In this document: positions 1 to 7,109 of the stretch, piece by piece | Layout of the letters: the number at the start of each line of letters is the position of its first letter | Numbering within the stretch: the first letter of the stretch is position 1 | DNA from: an uncultured Clostridium sp. | GTDB lineage: Bacteria > Bacillota > Clostridia > Lachnospirales > Lachnospiraceae | Reading direction: 5' to 3' | NCBI GenBank assembly: GCA_900551225.1 | Contig: URUZ01000102.1 | Coordinates: 1 to 14,272 of the forward strand | DNA: 14,272 nucleotides | Notes under the pieces: model-generated | Database searches by the model: none | What the model was told of the DNA's origin: nothing | What the model saw: the letters and a program-made list of their open reading frames with translations, nothing else | Position numbers and translations under genes: made by a program

Positions 1-16
1 CCCTTTAGATCCATCC

Positions 17-54
17 CCGTTCCAAACTTTGAGCCCGTTCCCTTGGGCCGTTCC
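17..54 (-). repeat. Three copies of GGAACGG beyond the lipoprotein gene
   Basis: On the minus strand GGAACGG occurs at 54-48, 41-35 and 23-17, with start-to-start steps of 13 and 18 bases. Nothing else is recognised in the first 52 bases; no gene enters from the left edge. Confidence 0.35.
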
Positions 55-82
55 GTCCGTCTCCCATGGCTCTCACGGACGG
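53..82 (-). terminator. Hairpin after the WG-repeat lipoprotein gene
   Basis: Arms CCGTCCGT and ACGGACGG pair perfectly (8 pairs) around a 14-base loop centred on CCATGG, 5 bases after the stop codon. A U-tract is lacking (AACGGCCC follows), so it is only terminator-like. Confidence 0.35.
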
Positions 83-87
83 ATGCA

Positions 88-1179
88 TCAAGCTCCGCCC
101 GCGTCCCCTTCCGCGCCAATCTTCACTGTCTCTATCACCCGTTCATCCTGGTCCGAAGCAATAAAGTCCACTGTATGGTCTTCCCTCACTGGTCCAAACC
201 GGCGGATTCCGTTGTAATATACCATATCCGTCTCATCCGTGCTCTCATTGGCATAATGCTGTGACGGCTCCAACGCATAGCTGCCCGCCTGGTCGATGAT
301 TCCCCACTGGCCTCCCTTTCCATAATACATCCGGACCGTACCTGCATCTTCTGTATAAGGTACTGTTTCTGCATCCGTGAGCACAGAGGCGTATCCGTTG
401 GAGAAATCACTGACAGCTGCATACCTGCACGGAATAGCCAGTTCGCCGCTCTGGTCCATGAACCCCATGAGGCCAGTCTCCATATCCCTGACCGCCATCA
501 GACCATCCACATAATAGATACCGTTTTCCCCGGCCCGGTAACCGCTTACCGTCTTAATCTCCTGAAACTGCATATCGTAGAAATGAATTTCGTATGAGCG
601 GCTGTCCGCCGTCATATAGCCATCCGGCACCTTTGTCACAAGGCCATGGGTGGCTCCCACCTCATAGCTGAGAACCGGATGGTACAGATCCTGGCTTTTT
701 GAGACGTGCATGGTGCCGTCATACTCATAGATCAGGTATTCCCCGGCAGAGTACCGCAGATTATCCCAGCGCCGCACTGCAGCCGACTCCTGGCCATCCA
801 CACGCTCAAAGCTGCGCTCCTGGGTATTGTTATCCGTGCGTTCATGTCCATGGCTGTCCTTTACCAGGGTCCCCTGAGTCACTGCGCTGGCCCAGAGATA
901 TTCTCCTGTGATCAGATCCGGAACCAATTCATAATCCTTGCCGTCCTGTTCATAGAAGCGTACCGGCTCCTCCGGCATTTCCTCCGACATTTCCTGAGGC
1001 GTTTCTATGGGGGGCTCTGCGGGGTTCTCCTTCTGGATTTCTTCTGTTGACAGGGAGGCGGGTTCCTGGGCCGCTAAAGTCTCCTGTCCAATGCTCTCAG
1101 GGGATTGCGTCTGCTGCTTCCCGCAGCCTGCCAGAAGCGCTGCCGCCAGCAGTGTAATGCCAATCATACGTTTTCTCAT
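88..1179 (-). CDS. WG-repeat lipoprotein, function unknown
   Basis: This is a 363-residue surface lipoprotein. The signal peptide ends in lipobox LLAGC (Cys19), followed by an acidic Pro/Glu-rich linker (about 22-73) containing repeated PxE-type steps. The folded part contains WG-like repeats, best seen at 236-266 (GLMGFMDQSGELAIPCRYAA and on) and 289-305 (GGQWGIIDQAGSYALEP); earlier stretches (about 75-230) look like diverged beta-propeller-type repeats. No catalytic motif is seen. The upstream gap (1180-1272) is AT-rich; TACAAT in it could be a -10 element, but no convincing -35 goes with it. The start has a GGTGA ribosome site about 6 bases upstream. The organism may use it as a binding or signalling surface protein; that is a guess from the repeat class. 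Confidence 0.88.
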   Translation of the reverse strand: MRKRMIGITLLAAALLAGCGKQQTQSPESIGQETLAAQEPASLSTEEIQKENPAEPPIETPQEMSEEMPEEPVRFYEQDGKDYELVPDLITGEYLWASAVTQGTLVKDSHGHERTDNNTQERSFERVDGQESAAVRRWDNLRYSAGEYLIYEYDGTMHVSKSQDLYHPVLSYEVGATHGLVTKVPDGYMTADSRSYEIHFYDMQFQEIKTVSGYRAGENGIYYVDGLMAVRDMETGLMGFMDQSGELAIPCRYAAVSDFSNGYASVLTDAETVPYTEDAGTVRMYYGKGGQWGIIDQAGSYALEPSQHYANESTDETDMVYYNGIRRFGPVREDHTVDFIASDQDERVIETVKIGAEGDAGGA

Positions 1180-1272
1180 GTCCGTTCACCAGCCTTTCCC
1201 CTTTATTGTACTATGGGCCGGCATTTTTCTGCTTTAAGTATTTATAAACCTTTTCATAACAATCTATTAAGC

Positions 1273-2856
1273 TCAGTCGTCATCCACCCTGTGCATCAGG
1301 AAATAGTTATAATCCCTGTCCGCATCATCCATCATGGCATTGATCTCCCGCAGCAGATAGCTGTCCGGCATGTTCCGCTCCCACCATCGGTAGCCCTTGG
1401 TGGACCGCACCTGATCCTTGTCAATGGCGCGGCCGGCATAGTAATCCATGTACACCTGGGCGTAAACCCCTGACATGGATTTCATGATGTCATCTCCCAG
1501 GTTGCGGATCACTCCGCCGATCTGGTCGCTGATCAGCTTCTGGATATACCGGTAGGACCAGTCCTCAAAATGCAGCAGGTCATCATTATCCAGCCCGCTT
1601 CGGGCAGCCCAGGCGGAGACATTCACCGACCGGGTGGAATATTCCAGGCTTCCGTCCTCCTGCCAGTTCAGTTCCCCGTACTGGCAGGGCGGAATGCTGA
1701 GGGCATCGGTGACGATCTCCTGGATGCCGTATTCGCCGTCCGGCACCCCAGGCTCGCTTTTGTACTTGCGCATGCGCTGGACATGCAGGTGCCCGCTGAA
1801 GAACAGGGGAATCCTGTAGTGCTGCAGCAGCTCCACCACCTGCTGGTAATTGTCCATGGTGCACTGCACCGTGTACATCCGGCTCTGGTTCAGCAGATTG
1901 TGGTGGGCGATGGGGATCACCAGAACTCCCTGCTCCCGGGCCTCCTCAAGAATTCCACCCATCCACTCCAGGGTGGTGGGAAGCAGCCTTCCCTCCACCA
2001 GGTTTCTGGGGTTGTACTGGGCGGAATCCAGCATCAGCAGCCAGTTCTTTTCATCCAGGGCGTAGGCGTAGCTTAGGGAGGTTTCATCCCTGCTGAAGGC
2101 CTGGTCGTAACCGTAAGCCCTGTAGATCTGATAGAATTCTTCACTGGTGACGGACTCTGTCTCACTGGCCGTCTTACCGTAGTAAACGGCCGCGTTATTG
2201 TTGTTGATATCGTGGTTGCCGGGGATAACCAGCACCTGGATGCCTGCGTCCTGTACCCGTCTCAGCCGGTCGGACAGCTCCTGGTGGTTCATCTTCTCCC
2301 CGTTCATGGTGATGTCCCCGCTGAGGATCAGGGCGGAAGGCCTCTCCTCTATGACTTCATCCATAAAGGCTTCCAGCAGCTGGGGCAGATAATCCACCAC
2401 CTTGCCGTCACAGTGTTCCACGAACTTCTGGTACGCCTCTCCCCCATCTCCCGCTGCGGCACTCTGATAGTGCAGGTCCGTGGCCAGGACCAGCCTGGGA
2501 GGCACATAGGGGGCTTCTGTCTCCTGGGGCGGGGTCCACGCCCCTTCTACCCGCTGTGTCCAGCTGTCATACTGGTATTCCAGGCCCTGCAGCTGTGGTT
2601 CCTCCTCAGCCTGGGAAGGCGTGGACGGACGGGGCCGCACATATTGGCCTTCCCCTGTTTCGGCCGCCGGCTGTGTTTCTGTCTGAACTGCCATGGAGGT
2701 GCCGGCGGAAACCGGTTGGGAAGGTTCCATCAAATGGTCCATCACATATAAAACCCCAAAGCATGCCAAAAACACTGAGGCATACATCAGGGTTATCATG
2801 ATACGGATTCTATTGGCTGAGCGGGGCCAGTGGAAATGTCCTTTATTCCACTTCAT
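1273..2856 (-). CDS. Membrane-anchored metallophosphoesterase, active site outside the cell
   Basis: This is a 527-residue calcineurin-like phosphoesterase. A basic N-terminus (1-18) precedes one membrane helix (about 20-38), then a Pro/Glu/Thr-rich linker (about 43-118), so the catalytic part should be outside. Metal and catalytic motifs in order are TDLHY (126-130), SGDITMNGE (179-187), PGNHD (212-216), AHHN (317-320) and SGHLHVQ (354-360), all intact. The C-terminal 130 residues carry no motif I know and are rich in Trp and Tyr. The substrate is unknown; family members act on phosphodiesters and phosphomonoesters, including nucleotides and wall polymers. There is no clear ribosome site at the ATGA overlap with the HAD gene, consistent with coupling. 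A 93-base AT-rich gap follows, with no terminator hairpin seen. Confidence 0.92.
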   Translation of the reverse strand: MKWNKGHFHWPRSANRIRIMITLMYASVFLACFGVLYVMDHLMEPSQPVSAGTSMAVQTETQPAAETGEGQYVRPRPSTPSQAEEEPQLQGLEYQYDSWTQRVEGAWTPPQETEAPYVPPRLVLATDLHYQSAAAGDGGEAYQKFVEHCDGKVVDYLPQLLEAFMDEVIEERPSALILSGDITMNGEKMNHQELSDRLRRVQDAGIQVLVIPGNHDINNNNAAVYYGKTASETESVTSEEFYQIYRAYGYDQAFSRDETSLSYAYALDEKNWLLMLDSAQYNPRNLVEGRLLPTTLEWMGGILEEAREQGVLVIPIAHHNLLNQSRMYTVQCTMDNYQQVVELLQHYRIPLFFSGHLHVQRMRKYKSEPGVPDGEYGIQEIVTDALSIPPCQYGELNWQEDGSLEYSTRSVNVSAWAARSGLDNDDLLHFEDWSYRYIQKLISDQIGGVIRNLGDDIMKSMSGVYAQVYMDYYAGRAIDKDQVRSTKGYRWWERNMPDSYLLREINAMMDDADRDYNYFLMHRVDDD

Positions 2857-3677
2857 TCAGGAATTGATTCTCTGCTTGCCCCGCGGATGATTCCAAGCTG
2901 CTCCATGGCATAAGCAATCCCGTCCTCCTCCACGCTTCTGGTGACAAATGTGGCATAAGGGTCCAGCACCGGGCTGTGTTCTCCCATCACCACACAGTTG
3001 CCCGCGTACTCAAACATGGATAAATCATTGCTGCTGTCGCCGAATACATAGGCAGATTCCAGCGGTATGTCATAGTGCTTCAGCACCAGCTCAATGGCCG
3101 TGGCCTTGGAATGCCCCTTGGGAACACATTCGTAATATCCGTCTCCGCGGTCAATGACGTCCATGTAGGCTTCCATTCTCTCGAAGAGTTCCCCGCAGCT
3201 GCTGTCGCTGTCAGAGGCCAGGAAGCATTTATCGAATTCGAATCCGCCGTCATCCCAAGTGCGGGAGGACAGTATCCCTGCGGCGCCCAGATCCCGGCGA
3301 AGTTCCTCCACCTGTGGAAAGCGGGACTCCTCCCCGCGCATGTAGCAGCCCTCCGCCCCTTCCAGGACTCCGTCCAGTCCGCACTCCACAATGTCCTGTT
3401 TCATGCGGCTTCCGGCCTCTTTGGGAAGGCTGTAGCGGTAGATTACCTGATCGCCTGCCACAACATGGGTGCCGCAGCCGCACAGATATCCGTCCGCGTC
3501 AATCTCGTTTCTGATACCTGCAAGATTGCAGTAAGTACGTCCGGAGTTAATAAATATCAAATGTCCGTTGGACCGCGCTTCCTGCAGCGCCGCCTTGGCG
3601 CTCTCAGGGATCTCCCCGGTCTTTTCCGACAGCAGCGTTCCGTCCACGTCAAAAAACAATACTTTCTGATTCTTCAT
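2853..3677 (-). CDS. Cof-type HAD-superfamily phosphatase
   Basis: This is a 274-residue cytoplasmic haloacid-dehalogenase phosphatase of the Cof (IIB) type; family members act on sugar phosphates, flavin or other small phosphorylated metabolites. The four motifs are complete: DVDGT (10-14, nucleophile Asp10 and acid Asp12), NSGRT (44-48), Lys191 in KGHSKATAIE, and GDSSNDLSMF (213-222). A cap domain occupies about 85-185. The family cannot be resolved to a substrate from sequence. The ribosome site is weak (AAAGGA about 11 bases upstream). Its stop codon overlaps the ATG of the next gene by four bases (ATGA), which implies translational coupling with the extracellular metallophosphoesterase. 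Confidence 0.93.
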   Translation of the reverse strand: MKNQKVLFFDVDGTLLSEKTGEIPESAKAALQEARSNGHLIFINSGRTYCNLAGIRNEIDADGYLCGCGTHVVAGDQVIYRYSLPKEAGSRMKQDIVECGLDGVLEGAEGCYMRGEESRFPQVEELRRDLGAAGILSSRTWDDGGFEFDKCFLASDSDSSCGELFERMEAYMDVIDRGDGYYECVPKGHSKATAIELVLKHYDIPLESAYVFGDSSNDLSMFEYAGNCVVMGEHSPVLDPYATFVTRSVEEDGIAYAMEQLGIIRGASRESIPE

Positions 3678-3722
3678 CTGTCACCATTTCCTTTAACTTA
3701 AGATGTCCCCCGCGATGCTTAA

Positions 3723-3754
3723 GGTCCGGCCTGCAGTCTCCTGCCTGCCGGACC
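3723..3754 (-). terminator. Strong composite hairpin after xpt (terminator-like, no U-tract)
   Basis: Nine bases after the xpt stop the minus strand has arms GGTCCGGC and GCCGGACC (8 perfect pairs), then an AG/AG internal loop, then a 4-pair stem GCAG/CTGC capped by GAGA, a GNRA tetraloop. The GNRA cap appears only in minus-strand RNA. TTAAGCAT follows, so there is no U-tract. It could stabilise the xpt mRNA 3' end or be a structured leader of the next gene, whose start is 46 bases on. Confidence 0.5.
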
Positions 3755-3763
3755 GCTGTAATA

Positions 3764-4348
3764 TCAGTCGTCGTCCCTGAACACAATCGTCTGGGTGTCC
3801 TCATCCATGCTTTCCACAATTGCAAGGGATTCCAGACGGATTCCCTCGGAGCGCAGCAGATCGCCGCCCACCTGAAAGCCTTTTTCAATGACAATTCCAG
3901 CTCCCACCAGCTGGGCCCCGGAGTCCTTCACCAGTGCAACCAGCCCTTCCAGCGCCTTGCCGTTGGCCAGGAAATCATCGATCAACAGCACCTTGTCCTG
4001 GGGTCCCAGGAACTCTTTGGATACGATGATGTCATAGACGCGGCCATGGGTAAAGGATTCTACCTTGGTGGTGTACACCTCCCCGGCTATGTTCTTAGTC
4101 TGTGTCTTTTTGGCAAAAACCACCGGCACATCAAAATACTGGGCTACCATACAGGCAATTCCAATGCCCGAAGCCTCGATGGTCAGGATCTTGGTCACTT
4201 TCGCGTCGGCGAACCTCCGCTTAAATTCCTTGCCGATCTCCCCAAACAGCCTGATGTCCATCTGATGGTTCAAAAAGCTGTCTACTTTCAGCACATTCCC
4301 GGCTTTGATCCTGCCGTCTTTACGTATTCTGTCTTTCAAAATCTGCAT
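3764..4348 (-). CDS. xpt: Xanthine phosphoribosyltransferase
   Basis: Xpt converts xanthine and PRPP to XMP in purine salvage, in the cytoplasm. From the ATG at 4348 it has 194 residues, exactly the length of B. subtilis Xpt, with GGAGG 8 bases upstream; an ATG at 4396 would add 16 unrelated residues and is not supported. Landmarks are KVDSFLNHQMD (21-31), TIEASGIGIA (56-65), PVVFAKK (75-81), the PRPP-binding loop VLLIDDFLANGKA (120-132) and GIVIEKGFQ (151-159), all close to the known enzyme. It is flanked by a 70-base leader without a purine riboswitch and by a strong hairpin 9 bases after its stop. The usual partner pbuX (xanthine permease) is not adjacent. Identification is very secure. 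Confidence 0.97.
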   Translation of the reverse strand: MQILKDRIRKDGRIKAGNVLKVDSFLNHQMDIRLFGEIGKEFKRRFADAKVTKILTIEASGIGIACMVAQYFDVPVVFAKKTQTKNIAGEVYTTKVESFTHGRVYDIIVSKEFLGPQDKVLLIDDFLANGKALEGLVALVKDSGAQLVGAGIVIEKGFQVGGDLLRSEGIRLESLAIVESMDEDTQTIVFRDDD

Positions 4349-4418
4349 GAGAGAATCCTCCTTCTTCCCTGGGTACTCTTTTTTTATGCCGCACATTTAT
4401 CTGTGCATGAGATTCTGT

Positions 4419-5546
4419 CTACTGCGCACTGGTGGTCTCTGCTGCGGCCTCCGCTGCTGCTGTGGTCTCTCCTGCTGCTGTTTCTGCCGCTGTGGTCTCT
4501 GCTGCCGTGGTCTCTGCCGCTGTCTCCCCTGCCGCTGTGGTCTCCGCAGGCGCTTCCACCTTTTCAACCGCATTGTCTGCCAGGAACTTCATGACTTTAT
4601 ATTTCTCTACCTGCTGGGCCACCTGCTCCTCGCCGTAATAGCTGACCAGCGTCTCGTAGTCCGCGCCGTTTAATTCTGCGAATGCCTGGCGGTCCGCCTC
4701 ATCCACTACCAGGTTCTCCTGGGCTGCGATGGTTTCGATCACCAGCTGCTGTTTCATATCTGCTTCCACAGAGGCCTTGATCATCTCCTTTAAGCCGCCC
4801 TCGTCGGTGCCGTAATTCTGCGCCATCCCTGCAAGGGAGGTGCCGTATGCCTGGGCCTGGGCTGTGTAATTCTTGATCTCTGCGTTGTAGCGCTTGGCTA
4901 CATCACTTCTGCTTAACTTGATGCTGGAGCTGTCCATCACGATCTGAAGTACATCCTGTTCCTTCTTGCTCTCAACCTGCTGCTTCCTGGCTTTCTCCAG
5001 GTCTGCTCTGGTGTCGTTCATAAACTCTTCCACAGTTTTAAAATCAGATACTCTCTGGACAAATGCATCGTCCAGAACCGCTTCCTGCTTCTCCTTCACC
5101 GCGTTCACCGTCACCTTGAAGGTAACCGGCTGGCCTGCCAGAGCTGGTTCTGTGTAAGGGTCGGGGAATGTGAGATCCAGGTCCTTCACATCGCCCTTCT
5201 TGGCCCCCACAAGGCCTGCTTCAAAGCCTGGGATAAAGGAATTGGAGCCGAGAACCAGATCCTGGCCGGTTCCGGTTCCGCCGGCAAACTCCACGCCGTC
5301 CTGAGTTCCTACATAATCAATATTCACAGTATCACCGTCCTTGGCAGGGCGGTCAACCTCAACCTGTGCGGGATTGGCGTCCATGATTTTCTTGGCCTCA
5401 GCATATACCTCGTCCTCAGTCACTTCCGCAGATGCAACGGTTACCTCGACTCCCTTATACTCCCCCAGGCTGATGCTCTGAGAACATCCGGTCAAGAAAG
5501 CTGCTGCCGTCAATCCGCATAAACACATTAATGCAAATTTCTTCAT
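4419..5546 (-). CDS. Trigger-factor-like FKBP-type prolyl isomerase lipoprotein
   Basis: This is probably an extracytoplasmic folding factor. The N-terminus is a lipoprotein signal with lipobox FLTGC (lipidated Cys21), so it should sit on the outer face of the membrane. Residues about 65-152 form an FKBP/trigger-factor isomerase domain: DGDTVNIDYVGTQDGVEF (70-87), then LVLGSNSFIPGFEAGLVGAKKGD (98-119) and VTFKVTVNAVKE. Residues about 155-330 resemble the helical C-terminal chaperone arms of trigger factor, including DDAFVQRVSDFKTVEEF and a lysine-rich helix. The ribosome-binding N-terminal domain of true trigger factor is missing, so it should not be named tig. The last 40 residues are a disordered Ala-Glu-Thr repeat. 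Length is 375. Clients are presumably secreted or cell-wall proteins, a role filled by PrsA in many Firmicutes; that is inference. xpt follows after a 70-base gap and may share the transcript. Confidence 0.9.
   Translation of the reverse strand: MKKFALMCLCGLTAAAFLTGCSQSISLGEYKGVEVTVASAEVTEDEVYAEAKKIMDANPAQVEVDRPAKDGDTVNIDYVGTQDGVEFAGGTGTGQDLVLGSNSFIPGFEAGLVGAKKGDVKDLDLTFPDPYTEPALAGQPVTFKVTVNAVKEKQEAVLDDAFVQRVSDFKTVEEFMNDTRADLEKARKQQVESKKEQDVLQIVMDSSSIKLSRSDVAKRYNAEIKNYTAQAQAYGTSLAGMAQNYGTDEGGLKEMIKASVEADMKQQLVIETIAAQENLVVDEADRQAFAELNGADYETLVSYYGEEQVAQQVEKYKVMKFLADNAVEKVEAPAETTAAGETAAETTAAETTAAETAAGETTAAAEAAAETTSAQ
4428..4547 (-). repeat. In-frame repeat coding for an Ala-Glu-Thr-Thr tail
   Basis: The 3' end of the lipoprotein gene is built from imperfect units of about 15 bases (some shortened or lengthened by whole codons) coding for variants of AETTA, residues about 334-373. 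All length differences are multiples of three, so the frame is kept. Such repeats can change in copy number by slippage. The tail is probably unstructured and may act as a spacer in the wall. Confidence 0.8.
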
Positions 5547-5664
5547 CGTAAATTTTCCTTTTCTCTCGGTTCATTTCGTCCGCTCCCGGCGGGCGTTGTA
5601 CTTAGTTATATCATACATAACGTGGAAAAAAAAGCTTTTCCATCAATTTCATTAAATTTTTAGG
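5547..5664 (-). promoter_or_regulatory. Intergenic region, possible promoter of the prolyl isomerase lipoprotein gene
   Basis: This AT-rich 118-base gap is the most promoter-like intergenic stretch of the middle region. Overlapping -10 candidates TATGAT (5615-5610) and TATAAC (5610-5605) are seen, but neither has a good -35 at 17 bases. I looked for a purine riboswitch core and saw none. AAAGGA about 10 bases before the start at 5546 is the ribosome site. Confidence 0.3.
5623..5642 (-). terminator. Weak A/U-rich hairpin after the M18 aminopeptidase gene
   Basis: On the minus strand TGGAAAA and TTTTCCA can form a 7-pair stem with loop GCTTTT, 22 bases after the stop codon. Eight consecutive T residues fall in the loop and right arm rather than after it, and five of the seven pairs are A-U, so termination here is only a weak proposal. 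The same stem forms on the plus strand. Confidence 0.25.
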
Positions 5665-7059
5665 TTATTTATAAAAGGCCTTAAATGCTTTGTATGTATT
5701 GTAAACATCCAGCTTTGAGGCCAGCTCAAAGGGCGCGTGCATGGACAGGATGGGCACGCCCAGATCTACTGTATCCACGTTCATTCCCGCCACAAACTTG
5801 GCGATGGTCCCGCCTCCGCCCACATCCACAGCGCCCAGCTCCCCGGCCTGCCAGAACACGCCCTCATCGTCCATGATCTTGATCACCCTGGCCATGGTCT
5901 CGGCGCTGGCATCGTTGGAACCTGATTTACCCCGGGCCCCCGTGTACTTGGTCAGCACACAGCCCTTGTTGATGTAGCTGGAATTCCCCGCCTCAAAGGG
6001 CTCCGCAAATGTGGGGTCAAAGGCAGCATTCACATCTGAGGACAGGCACAGGGAAGCTCTCAGCACATCCCGGGCCTTCACTCCCGCCTGGTCTGCCAGA
6101 TCCTGGATATAGTGAAGCACAAAATCAGAGGCCAGCCCTGTATTGCCCTCAGAGCCGATCTCCTCCTTGTCGGCCAGAATGGTGACTGTGGTGCGGGCCG
6201 GCTTCCTGGCGTCCATCTCAGCCAGCAGCGCCGTGTAGGCGCAGACCCGGTCGTCCTGGCCGTAAGCTCCCACCATACTGCGGTCCAGGCCCACATCGCT
6301 GGCCTTATGGGCAGGCACCATCTCAATCTCCGCGCGGTAGAAGTCCCGCTCTGTGATACCGTGCTGTTCATTTAACAGCTGCAGGGCCAGCAGCTTCACC
6401 GGCTCCTTCACCGCTTCGTCCTGGAAGGGCAGGGACCCGATCACTATGTTCAGCTCCTCGCCTTTGATGCCGTCCTTTAAAGAGCGCTCATTCTGCTTGG
6501 CAGCCAGGTGGGGCAGCAGGTCCGTGACGCAGAATACGGGATCTCCGGCCTTTTCACCGATGCAGATATCCACCTTGGTTCCGTCCTTCTTCACCACCAC
6601 GCCATGGATGGCCAGGGGAATGGTTCCCCACTGGTACTTGCGGATTCCGCCGTAATAATGGGTCTTAAACAGTGCCATATCATGTTTCTCGTACATGGGA
6701 TTGGGCTTTAAATCCAGGCGGGGGGAGTCGATGTGGGCGCCGTTAATGCGCAGCCCGTCGGTCAGGGGCTTTTTGCCAAAGGTGGTTGCGATCAGGGATT
6801 TGCCCCGGTTCACATAGTACACCTTGTCGCCTGTCTCATAGGAAGCCTTGGGGTCAAAGGGCTTGTAGCCCGCTTTCTTTAACATCTGCACGGCTTTTGC
6901 CACGCACTCCCGCTCCGTCTTGCCGGCATCCAGGAATTCCTTGTATCCTTCACAGAACTTGGCGGCTTTCTCCACCTGTTCCGGGGCTTCCTTGGCAATG
7001 TGTGGAAACTTCCAGGTTAATTCTTCCTGAAGTTCTTCTACTTTTGATTTTTTAGACAT
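5665..7059 (-). CDS. M18-family zinc aminopeptidase
   Basis: This is a metallo-aminopeptidase of the M18 (aspartyl/leucyl aminopeptidase I) family, removing N-terminal residues from peptides in the cytoplasm. Its 464 residues match the family length. Expected ligands of the two-metal centre are all seen: His in NGAHIDSPRLD (His109), Asp in GQDDR (Asp269), the catalytic and metal-binding Glu pair in DKEEIGSEG (Glu299, Glu300), Asp in SSDVNAAFDP (Asp342) and His in PILSMHAPFE (His441). There is no signal peptide. The start has AGGAGG 7 bases upstream, the strongest ribosome site in the window, suggesting high expression. A short A/U-rich hairpin lies 22 bases after the stop. Family M18 forms large multimers (tetrahedral dodecamers). 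The natural substrate, which varies between acidic and neutral residues in this family, cannot be told from sequence. Confidence 0.95.
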   Translation of the reverse strand: MSKKSKVEELQEELTWKFPHIAKEAPEQVEKAAKFCEGYKEFLDAGKTERECVAKAVQMLKKAGYKPFDPKASYETGDKVYYVNRGKSLIATTFGKKPLTDGLRINGAHIDSPRLDLKPNPMYEKHDMALFKTHYYGGIRKYQWGTIPLAIHGVVVKKDGTKVDICIGEKAGDPVFCVTDLLPHLAAKQNERSLKDGIKGEELNIVIGSLPFQDEAVKEPVKLLALQLLNEQHGITERDFYRAEIEMVPAHKASDVGLDRSMVGAYGQDDRVCAYTALLAEMDARKPARTTVTILADKEEIGSEGNTGLASDFVLHYIQDLADQAGVKARDVLRASLCLSSDVNAAFDPTFAEPFEAGNSSYINKGCVLTKYTGARGKSGSNDASAETMARVIKIMDDEGVFWQAGELGAVDVGGGGTIAKFVAGMNVDTVDLGVPILSMHAPFELASKLDVYNTYKAFKAFYK

Positions 7060-7109
7060 GTTTCTTCCTCCTGAAATGTATTCTTATAGTTCGATAGCTT
7101 ATCTTATGC

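Noticed and set aside
29..264. Short plus-strand frames at the left edge
   Set aside because: They overlap the end of the WG-repeat lipoprotein gene and an intergenic hairpin, with no ribosome site or domain.
1180..1272. Promoter before the WG-repeat lipoprotein
   Set aside because: A TACAAT-like -10 is present but no -35 of reasonable quality lies at an acceptable distance, so it is not listed as a feature.
3075..3701. Plus-strand open frame of 208 codons opposite the HAD phosphatase gene
   Set aside because: It is the complement of a gene with all four HAD motifs, with no recognisable protein features of its own.
4349..4396. Longer xpt with 16 extra N-terminal residues
   Set aside because: GGAGG is placed for the ATG at 4348, and the shorter protein matches the known 194-residue enzyme from its first residues.
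4385..4412. Terminator between the lipoprotein gene and xpt (GCACA/TGTGC stem)
   Set aside because: The stem has only 5 pairs and is followed by an A-run rather than a T-run on the transcribed strand.
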